A stretch of DNA of 10,819 nucleotides, from positions 1,316,603 to 1,327,421 of the forward strand of contig KQ482003.1 of the NCBI GenBank assembly GCA_001430745.1, written 5' to 3'. Shown piece after piece: positions 1 through 7,220 of the stretch. This stretch comes from Auxenochlorella pyrenoidosa. Lineage: Eukaryota > Chlorophyta > Trebouxiophyceae > Chlorellales > Chlorellaceae. The stretch's first letter is position 1, and each line of letters opens with the position of its first letter. Made by a program: the position numbers and the translations under genes. The notes under the pieces were generated by a model that saw only the letters and a program-made list of their open reading frames with translations, made no database searches and was not told where the DNA came from.

Positions 1-2210
1 AGCCGCTCAGCGAAAGCAGGCTGGGCGCAGCAGCACGTGCGCTAGGACAACGTGCAGGCGGCGCGGGTGGGGCGAGCGCCGCGGCCCAGGCACGCCCCCC
101 GCACCTGATGCCAAACCCGATGATGCCGGACACCGCCGCCACCGCCAGGAAGGTGGGGTTGTGCAGGTCGGGCTCCGCCAGCCAGCCCCGCAGCTCCCCG
201 GTGCCCGCCATGATGAGCGCAATGAAGGGCAGGCTGAGCAGGTTGTTGTAAAACACCTGCACAGGAGCGCGTCGGGTGCATGCGGGGTGGGTGGCTGGGA
301 GGGTGGCAGGTGCCGGGACCAGAGCGCGGGCAGCGAGAGCCCGGCGGGGTGCAGCACGCGGCTGGGCGGGTGCCCGGACCAGGCGTCCCCGGCATGGTTG
401 GCACGCGATCTCTGGGGCCTGGCTGGGCTGGCAAAGCCGGCGTGGGCCCTCCCCAGGCAGGGCCTTGCCCTGCTAAGAGGCCCAATACAGCTGCAGGCAG
501 GGCATACCAGTCGCACGGGCAACCCTATGGCCAGCACCCTCCCTCCCTTGCTTCCCGCCCGCCGCCCACCCGCCCACCCACCATGCTGAACTCCCCCAGC
601 TTCTTGCCGTCGCTGGTGTGCTGCGCCACCTTGTCCATGGCGCCGCGCATGTACAGGGAGTAGGCTGCGGTGTGTGTGGGGGGGGGTGGGGTGGGGGGGG
701 GATGGGGGTGGGGTGGGGGGGCGCGGGGGGGGGGCGGGCACTGTTTCCCTTGGCAGGCGCAGCAGTCAGGGACACGCTTTTCCGGGGGTCCAGGCAACAC
801 ACCGGCACGGCAGCTTGGGCAGCCAACCGAGGGGGCGCAAGGCCAGGCAGCGCCCGTGGCCGGCACGCCCCACGCTGGGAGGCAAGGAGGTGCAGGCGCG
901 GGGGGGGGCTCACCCGCTGTGAACAGGCAGTTGACCATCTGCCACAGGTAGCCGCGCGCATCAAAGGCGAGGTCGGTGACGGCGCCGCACAGCGCCGACA
1001 GCGCCATCAGCGCCACGCAGCCCCACACGTTGAGCTTGTAGGTGCGCCCGTACAGCAGGTAGTCGCCGCCCAGGGTGAAGAAGTTGGTCAGGTTCTTCAG
1101 CACTGCGAGCGACGGGGGAGGGGGGGAGGCTGGTTATATGCGCGGCGGGGGCGGGGCGCGGGCAGCGCGGCGCAGCCAGCAACGGCGCAGTGGGTGCCGA
1201 GGCGGGCCGGCGTCTGCGGACCCACCTGTGAGCATGGCCACGTTGAGGTCGCTGGCCAGCGCCCAGAAGGAGGTGCCAATCATGCCCACAAAGATGATGT
1301 TCACCGGCACCCAGATCTGCAGCGGCTGGCGGGGCGGGGGGGCGCGTTGTGAAACCCGGGGGTCATGGAAGCACGCTGCACCGGCACAGCCCGAAATTAG
1401 GATGGCCGGCAGGAGGGCCGGGCGCCCGCCTCGCGCCGCGCTGAAGGCACGGCTGCAGGCCGAAAGGAAGTTTCGAGCGTGTATGGCGCACCCCAGGGCA
1501 ACAGGGGGCAGCCCCCCACCCCCACCCCACAACCCAGCCCCCAACCTTGATGATCTGCCAGTTGAAGGGCTCCACCTTGACCAGGCCCGCCAGCCGGCAG
1601 GCGTGCACCAGCAGCACGCACAGCGCGCACTGGTAGAACAGCAGCGCGTTGGGGGAGCGGAACTCAAAGGAGGAGAGGGCCACCTTGTTCAGCAGCACCT
1701 GCACAGGGGAGGGGCGAGGGGCAGGGAGCGGCGTGCACAGCTGGGATGGCAGGCAAGTGTGGAGCCGAGGCGGCACGGTGGAGCCTGTGCTGGCAGCGGC
1801 GGCAGCGGAGGGGTGGGCAGCACAAGCACCCTGCGTGGGGGCTCCCCTAGCACCCGGGTCGGGGAGCGGGACGATACAAGAACATAAACGAGAACCTGTT
1901 GGCCCAGCGCAAAACATCAGCTTGCTGAAACAGGCAGCACGGCCCTGTGCACACGCAGGGCCAGGACGGCTGGTAGCCGCGGCAGCAGCGGGTGGGGGGG
2001 CGCACGCCCACTCCCCTCCAAGTGCCGCAGCAGCCTGCTCACCATGCTCATTGAGGCTGTACAGTAGCAGGCGCCCGCAAAAACTGAAGCGGGCAACCCC
2101 AAAAAGGGGCGAGCCTGCCGCCGCGCGTCAACGTCCAGCGAGTAGACAGCAGTGTTGGAGCCGCTCTGCATGAGAGGCTTGCCCTCCTCGGCGGCGCCGA
2201 GGGCTCCCAT
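1..2210 (-). CDS. Nucleotide-sugar transporter, GONST1/VRG4-type (probable Golgi GDP-mannose transporter), 3' end off window
   Basis: Multi-pass drug/metabolite-transporter superfamily protein expected to exchange cytosolic GDP-sugar for GMP across the Golgi membrane. Exons (minus strand): 2210-2043, 1698-1546, 1316-1226, 1102-914, 664-582, 256-105 and, tentatively, from 20 to the edge; all junctions are GT-AG with matching phases. About 285 residues are visible. The start ATG at 2210 has A at -3 and G at +4 and precedes a short hydrophilic N-terminus. Hydrophobic segments follow at about residues 38-66, 74-92, 108-127, 160-180, 229-246 and 266-278. Family-like landmarks are VLKNLTNFFTLGGD (138-151), FDARGYLWQ (185-193), AAYSLYMRGAMDKV (200-213), GEFSMVFYNNLLSLP (224-238) and SGIIGFGIS (271-279). 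Spacing and sequence resemble plant GONST1 more than triose-phosphate translocators. The GALNK-type nucleotide-sugar-binding motif would lie past the left edge, so substrate is inference. Confidence 0.88.
678..738. repeat. G-run low-complexity tract in transporter intron 4
   Basis: Nearly uninterrupted G runs on the plus strand, broken by single T, A or C bases. They lie in the intron between exons 4 and 5 of the transporter gene (665-913), just upstream of its 3' splice site. In the pre-mRNA this reads as a C-rich polypyrimidine tract ending in CCGCAG. On the template DNA strand the runs could form a G-quadruplex; that is inference. Confidence 0.8.
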
Positions 2211-2543
2211 GCTGCCCGCCCTAAGCTGCGCCAGTCTTGAGCACTTGAACCCAAGCTATGCAAAGGGAGGCCGTCTATGGCGTGCAATTACAGCGGCAAC
2301 GGGCACAGATGTGCGATCAAGTGATCGGCCTCGAACGGGCACACATACAACTGAAACTTGCGACAGCGGCAGAGCGTGCCCCGACACGGCGGCTTGTCGC
2401 GCATGTGCAACTTCACGACCACGCAGTTCTGGCAGTGATGTTTACACATGGAATGGGTTGATGGACAGACGCTTGAGGACTTTTCTGTGCCCGCGCAGTC
2501 GGCAAATCGCCACCGAATCGCCACCCGAGCGAGACGAGCAGCT
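2211..2543. other. Intergenic: SDHAF4 3' UTR and transporter promoter/5' UTR
   Basis: Lies between the SDHAF4 stop codon and the transporter start codon, with both genes on the minus strand. It holds a TGTAA at 2442-2446 and a second at 2288-2292, either of which could end the SDHAF4 transcript. What remains for the transporter promoter and leader is about 80-230 nt. Parts of the stretch are less GC-rich than the exons. I see no TATA box that I would defend. A cysteine-rich reading frame crosses it on the minus strand but has no supporting start or splice context. Confidence 0.6.
2442..2446 (-). terminator. Polyadenylation signal TGTAA (SDHAF4)
   Basis: TGTAA on the minus strand, 98 nt beyond the SDHAF4 stop codon. 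TGTAA is the standard poly(A) signal of chlorophyte nuclear genes, and this spacing matches the other genes here. A second TGTAA at 2288-2292 could be an alternative site. Confidence 0.65.
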
Positions 2544-3416
2544 TCAAAAGTCAGAGCACCGGCCCTTGACCTCCCTGCACGCCGAGGAGGGAGGTGCAAT
2601 CGGAGAGGATGCGTCAAGTCTATGTGAAATCTGGCATGAAGATGAGAGCAGCTGACAAATTCCATTTGAATGGCCCGGACGGTGCTCAGGGTCCCTGAGG
2701 AGGGGAGCAGGCAGGTCGGCAGCTGCAACCTGCTGCCTGCCATGCGCACCAGTCACTAAAGCGTGTGGGCTCGGGCCGCTCCTCAAAGCCGCCCACCTCG
2801 CGCCTGCCGTGTGGAGCCTGCACCAGGGGGCCGGGGCAGCGGTGTGTGCCCTGTCATCTGTAGGGGCCAGCTATCTCTGCACAGCGTGGGCAGCCCTACC
2901 AACGGGCAACCACACAGGCAGCATGGCTCGCAGCGTGCACCCAAAGGCAGGAAAAGCGTCAATCAAATGGCCGGTCTTGAGCGATCGGATGCAGCATGCA
3001 TCCACACCCCGCGCCTCGAGGGAGGCAAGGCCGCCGTCGCCCCGCCATTTGCGCACCTGACTGGCGCCAGCCGACGGCGCTTGCTGTCTCCCGGACTCTG
3101 TAGCTGCTGCGTCGTCGTCTGCCTCCGCAGCTGCAGCAACCGAGTGCCCCTGCTTCATCACCAGCTGCCGCAGCTCCTCCTCAGTCTTGGCAGCCAGGGA
3201 TGCAGTGAACACATCTGGGCTGTCGCCGGCGCTGCTGCTGTTGCTTGCGGCGCTGCTACCCGCCGCAGTGCTGGTGTGAAAGGTCAGTGCGCTGCTGCTG
3301 CTGCTGCTGCTCGCCGCGCACATGGGTGCAAGCCGATATATCAGGGGCGCCAGGGCAGGCGGAAGCGCACCCTGGCTTTGGGTTGCTTCCCGCACCAGCA
3401 GGAGAGTGCGCAGCAT
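2544..3416 (-). CDS. SDHAF4: Succinate dehydrogenase assembly factor 4 (SDHAF4/Sdh8, DUF1674), mitochondrial
   Basis: Small mitochondrial matrix chaperone that binds the flavinylated SDH catalytic subunit and helps assemble complex II (family knowledge). Three exons: 3416-3057 (120 codons), 2817-2750 and 2574-2544; introns 239 and 175 nt, GT-AG, phases 0 and 2. Product 152 aa. The N-terminus from the ATG at 3416 (MLRTLLLVREA..., Arg-containing, hydrophobic, no early acidic residue apart from E10) resembles a mitochondrial presequence. A seven-Ser run at 36-42 and an Ala/Ser/Asp-rich linker follow. The diagnostic C-terminus is REVGG at 126-130, then PEPTRFSDWEVKGRCSDF at 135-152, with W143 split by intron 2. 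The frame stays open upstream to an ATG at 3740, but that one would overlap the KAE1 last exon. The N-terminal two thirds is longer than in most homologues and poorly conserved. The family call rests on the C-terminal motif, which is strong. Confidence 0.87.
3291..3311. repeat. (GCT)7 trinucleotide repeat encoding poly-Ser
   Basis: Seven perfect GCT units on the plus strand, read on the minus strand as seven AGC serine codons (SDHAF4 residues 36-42). A pure triplet repeat like this is expected to vary in length between strains. Confidence 0.9.
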
Positions 3417-3595
3417 GCTGTATACAGACAAGAAGAGGTACAGGATCAACCGTGGAAACCAACAGGAGCGAGAGACTGGAGCGCGGTGGCCGCCAGGAGG
3501 TGACGAGATGTCTGCCAGGGTGCCACCGTGCGCCGGCGCCGCTGGCCCTGACGTGCACCACCCTCTCTTCTCTTGTTCCCAATCAGCATCCAGGG

Positions 3596-3600
3596 TTACA
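3596..3600 (-). terminator. Polyadenylation signal TGTAA (KAE1)
   Basis: TGTAA on the minus strand 65 nt past the KAE1 stop codon and about 180 nt before the SDHAF4 start codon. Its position supports ending KAE1 at the small exon 3688-3665, and treating the reading frame further left as a separate gene. Confidence 0.75.
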
Positions 3601-3664
3601 CAAAGTTTGGTGCTCAGCGATTCCACAGCCGCCTCCCGTCTTGGCTCAGCAAGCAATACCTTGC

Positions 3665-6600
3665 TCAGTCGCGCCACGTGACCAGCACCTGCAGCGGTGG
3701 GTATTTCAGGCAGGGCAGCACGCGTGGGTGCGGCTCTCATTCAGCTCTGTGAGCGCATCAGGACCCGAGGCAATGAACGCGTGTGGATGCCCCCGGCACA
3801 GCAGCGGTGCCGGCATGCAGGCAGCTCGCCGAGGAGCAGGCAGCCCATGCTGGCAGCACCGCACAGGGTGGACAGGCAGGAACCGAGCCCAGGCCCCCCC
3901 CACGTCCCTCCACAGCCCCCCTCGCAATCCCCCTCAACCCGCCCCACCTCCACCCACGCACCTCATCTGTGCGGTACCGCTGCGTGCATGTCGTGTCTGC
4001 CAGCTCCATCACCTGCCCCTGCTTGAAGGCTAGGATGCCCGGCCAGGCAATCATGGCGCCATTGTCAATGCAGTACCTGGGGGGAAGGAACAGGGGGGTG
4101 CAGGCGGGTGGGTGCGTGCGAGCGCAAGGGCAGGTCGAGGGTGAGGCAACAGCGGTGACAGCTGTGGCATGGGCTGGGCCCGCAATCGCGGCGGCGCTGG
4201 CATTTGTCGCCTGCAGGCAGCGTGTGGGTCGGGCCGAGGCATCTGCTGCCGTGGGAAGAGGGAGGGAGCGGGCACCCGGCGGTACGGGCAGCCACAGGGA
4301 GCGGTGCGCCCTTGCATGGCCGCGCATGCAGGGTAGTCGCGCTGCCCCTCACCGATCGTCTGTTGCATACAGGTGGCCGCCGCGCTCCTCAACCATCACC
4401 TTTAGGCAGCAGGGGCAGCAGGCAGCGGGCCCGTGAGCGCGCTGCTGCCAGGCCGCCCAGCAATGGTCTGCTGCACCGCCTGCATCTGGCACGACCTGCA
4501 CCCCCAAGCCGCAGCTCACCCCGCTGAGGCGACGCCGCGACCAGCACACAACCACACTGAGCACCGCCCACTGATGGCCAAGCAGCAGCACTAGACAACG
4601 AGCCGCCGCCCCGCCAGGCCCACCTGCATCATCCCCTGCAGCCGCAGGTTGCAGCCCACGCCGCCCACGATGAGCACATCCGAGGTGCCCACGTGCGCCA
4701 TGGCCCGCTCCGTGATCTCCACCAGCATCGCAAAGATGGTCTCCTGCTTGCGCAGCCACGAGCCAAACAGACGGGAGGTGTGTGAGCGCAAGCGTGCAGA
4801 GCACACACGGGCGCAAGAGCAGGCGTGCATGAGGTGGGGGGAGGCGCCCCGCCCGGGCAATGCGCAGCCTGGCCTGCTGCAGCCCGGCTGCGTCGGGCCA
4901 GCTGATGGCCCGCTATGGTCCATCCCAGCGGGTCCTCAGGACAGCAGCGCAGCCCGCGCTGCTGCCATGATCTGGCAAGGCCTGCTGGGCGCGGCCCTTG
5001 CCCCACCCTCCCCCCTTGCCTGCAGCGAGAAGCAAAGGTCTGCGGGCGCGGCCTCGCCCTGCATGCACCCGGGAGCACAGCCCGGCACTCAGGAACGGCC
5101 ACGGGCCAGGGCTAGGGCAGCGGTCTACATGTGCGGGGCACGACCCGGTGACCAGAGCGGCAGCGCAGGCAGAGGCCCCTTCCTGCCCCCCTGCCGGGCA
5201 GCGCCCGGCAGACATCAGCCCCTCCAGGCCCGGCCCCAGCTGCTCAGCGCCTCGGTCCTTTTCACAGCCAGCCATGTCACCCTGGGTAGCCCCCCTGCCC
5301 CCGCCCTGTGGCCCTCACCTTGGCAATCAGGTCGTTGGCTGCCGCCTCTATGAAGGAGAGGATGCCCGAGAAGGAGACGTCCATGCCCTTGACCGTGTAC
5401 GGCAGCTCAATCAGCTTGCTGCCCTGCAGGGCGGCGGGGCGAGCGCAAGGGCAGGCAGCCAGGCCGGCGCTTGCTGTGAGCAAGCACAGCAGCCGCTGGG
5501 CAAGCCTGCCATGAATGATGCCACAGCCAGCGCCGAGAGGGGGCGGCACGGAGGCGACGCGGGCGTTCCCATTGATCTCTCTGCTCATCCGCTCTCCCAC
5601 CTGGCCGCATCCCGCAAAACCCCTGTCGAGCCAACGCTCGCCCCCAACCCTCACCTGCTTGGCCAGCTGCTCTATGTTGTAGCCGGGGGCGGGGTCGTTG
5701 GGCAGGTTGAGCACGCGCGCAAAGCGGTCGAGGCAGTTGCCCACCGCGATGTCGATCGTCTCGCCAAAGATGCGGTACCGCCGGTCGGCATAGGCAATCA
5801 CCTGCGCAAGCCGCGGGGGGCGGGCGCCCGGCCGGCTTGGGGTGCGCGCAACGCGGGCACGCAGCGTGGCGCTGCCCCGCGACCCCCAGCGCCCCCCCCT
5901 CATGAGCCCCAGGCAGCTCGCCGGGGGCGGCTTGCCCCAGCCGGGTCCGCCGCTTGCCTGGGTGTTGCCGCCGCTGACGTAGAGCACCACCGGGTCTCGC
6001 GCCCCCGTCACCACCCGCCCCATCTCGATGTGCCCCACGCAGTGGTTGACCCCCACCAGGGGCACCCGCCACAGCTGGCTCAGCATGCGGGCCACCACCG
6101 CGCAGGACACCAGCGGGCCCCCCATGCCGGGGCCCTGCAGGGGGTGGGTGGGGTGGGGGGGGGGGCGAAGGTGGCGTTGGTGGAGGTGCAGCTGCCGCGC
6201 CGCGCCGCGACGCGCCAGTACGCTGCTGCCAAGCGGCAGGGGCCAGGGAGCTGCCAGGCCTGGAAAGCAACCTTTCGGGAAGCTGTTGTAGCCCAACCGG
6301 CTCTGACGCTGCCCACGCGGCACCAGCTTGCCCTTTGCCCAGCGGGCTGCCAGAGCGGCAGCTCGCCCTGTATGCACAGAAGACAACCGCCTTCAAGGCA
6401 GCATGCAGTTGGAAGCATGCGTGCCGCGCACCTTTGTGAATGCGATGCAGCCAATCTGGTTGGGCGTTACCCCTGCTTCCGCAAGCGCCTGCTGCACTAG
6501 CTTCACCGCCCATTCCTGGTGGTGCAGCGCCGTCTCGCGGGGCAGGAAGCCCTGCCCGGGGGGCGTGATGAAGCTGCGCAGGAGCAGGCAGCGGTCGGCA

Positions 6601-6915
6601 GGGGTCGCTCATCGGGAGCGGGTGGTGTCAACAGCAGGGAATCGACAGCGTGGCTGGGCAGACGCAAGGGTGGGAAGAATAAGACAGGCTTAATGCCGTC
6701 GCAAATCCTCTCATCATGAGTGTCTGCTGCCGCTGGCCGCCGGCCGCCGCCCAGGCAACCACCGCCGCCGCTCGTCCTGCCCATCCCGCGCAGCCTTACG
6801 TGTGCCGCGGGTTGCTCAAGATTTCTCCATCCTCTCGCACTATGCCAACGCCGATCTTGTTTGCGCTACCTTCTATGCCGAGACAGAGCAGCGGTGACTT
6901 GCTCCCTTTGGCCAT
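3665..6915 (-). CDS. KAE1: tRNA N6-adenosine threonylcarbamoyltransferase, KEOPS subunit Kae1/OSGEP
   Basis: Catalytic KEOPS subunit: transfers the threonylcarbamoyl group from TC-AMP to A37 of ANN-decoding tRNAs (t6A). Ten exons: 6915-6800, 6573-6432, 6134-5958, 5801-5655, 5423-5319, 5058-5020, 4743-4624, 4399-4353, 4076-3962, 3688-3665. All phases match, giving 343 aa (human OSGEP is 335). Introns 3 and 6 have GC donors. The N-terminus [20 protein letters not shown] has no transit peptide, so this is the cytosolic/nuclear Kae1 rather than the organellar Qri7/OSGEPL1 type. Landmarks: EGSANK (15-20), [14 protein letters not shown] (41-54), GPGMGGPL (87-94), metal ligands H117 and H121 in [17 protein letters not shown] (140-145), [20 protein letters not shown] (156-175), PGYNIEQLA (184-192), VSFSGIL (210-216), [10 protein letters not shown] (269-278), metal ligand D302 in CIDNGAMIA, and [15 protein letters not shown] at the end. 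ATG at 6915 has A at -3 and G at +4. No key residue is missing. Confidence 0.97.
4744..5019 (-). other. GC-AG intron 6 of KAE1
   Basis: The donor reads CAG|GCAAGG instead of GT and the acceptor reads AAGCAG|GAG. It joins ...ADLCFSLQ to [10 protein letters not shown]..., a stretch continuous in other Kae1 proteins, so the non-canonical donor is set by protein conservation. The rest of the donor fits the consensus perfectly, as is usual for GC introns. Confidence 0.9.
5802..5957 (-). other. GC-AG intron 3 of KAE1
   Basis: The donor reads CAG|GCAAGC and the acceptor GCGCAG|GTG. Splicing restores SGGNTQVIAYAD, the conserved nucleotide-binding loop of Kae1. No in-phase GT donor nearby gives this join. 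Confidence 0.92.
6140..6165. repeat. G-run tract in KAE1 intron 2
   Basis: G runs on the plus strand separated by single T bases, a few bases upstream (in transcript direction) of the exon 3 acceptor. In the pre-mRNA they form the C-rich polypyrimidine tract. Confidence 0.7.
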
Positions 6916-7220
6916 TCTGCTGCGAGCAACACCTTGAGACAGTGCCTAGGATCGAAGGAAATTCGGATCGCATGCGCGCACCGTCTCCCACTTGATGCAT
7001 GCATGTCCCCATGGCGGCCAGGATGGCGCCCATCGCCGCCAGCTCGAGCGTTGCCATGCAGAGTGCCAACGATTAGGCCCAAGTACAGCAGGGCTGTCGC
7101 ACTGGTCTGTGAGAAAATTAATGCATCAAATTACATGATCGTTTTAAATGGTGGCGAGGCATGGCAGGCCCTCCCGGCGGCCCCAGCGCACGACGGCTGC
7201 GCCCCTCTGCTCATTCCGCG
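6916..7220. other. Intergenic: CCDC124 3' UTR and KAE1 promoter/5' UTR
   Basis: About 300 nt between two minus-strand genes. It holds the CCDC124 poly(A) signal and, in the remaining 216 nt or so, the KAE1 promoter and leader. The stretch around 7100-7150 is clearly AT-richer than its surroundings. Several ATGs occur on the minus strand upstream of the KAE1 start (for example near 6973-7012); whether they are transcribed is unknown. I see no RNA gene. Confidence 0.6.
7131..7135 (-). terminator. Polyadenylation signal TGTAA (CCDC124)
   Basis: TGTAA on the minus strand, 86 nt past the CCDC124 stop codon and inside a locally AT-rich patch, as expected for a green-algal 3' end. Confidence 0.75.

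Noticed and set aside
2288..2749. Cys-rich minus-strand frame (CKHHCQNCVVVK...CRGTLCRCRK) as a small zinc-binding protein.
   Set aside because: It lies in the SDHAF4 3' UTR and intergenic region with two TGTAA signals inside or at its end, and its start falls in an SDHAF4 intron. No family is recognisable.
2871..3740. A 289-codon minus-strand open frame as one intact hypothetical protein or as the KAE1 terminal exon.
   Set aside because: Its first part overlaps the KAE1 last exon (3688-3665) and the KAE1 poly(A) signal, and its last part is intron 1 of SDHAF4. Only 3416-3057 is coding.
3758..3961. KAE1 read-through after RTDEV giving an RGWRWGG... tail with a stop at 3758.
   Set aside because: The exon at 3688-3665 gives VLVTWRD plus stop, far closer to the conserved Kae1 end, with a good acceptor and a poly(A) signal 65 nt later.
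4998..6500. Long plus-strand 500-codon open frame.
   Set aside because: It is antisense to KAE1 exons 2-6 and their introns. Its length comes from GC-rich codon usage mirrored on the other strand, and the product looks random.
6574..6799. ATGATGA in KAE1 intron 1 (near 6711-6718, minus strand) as box C of an intronic C/D snoRNA.
   Set aside because: No CTGA box D at a suitable distance and no terminal stem.
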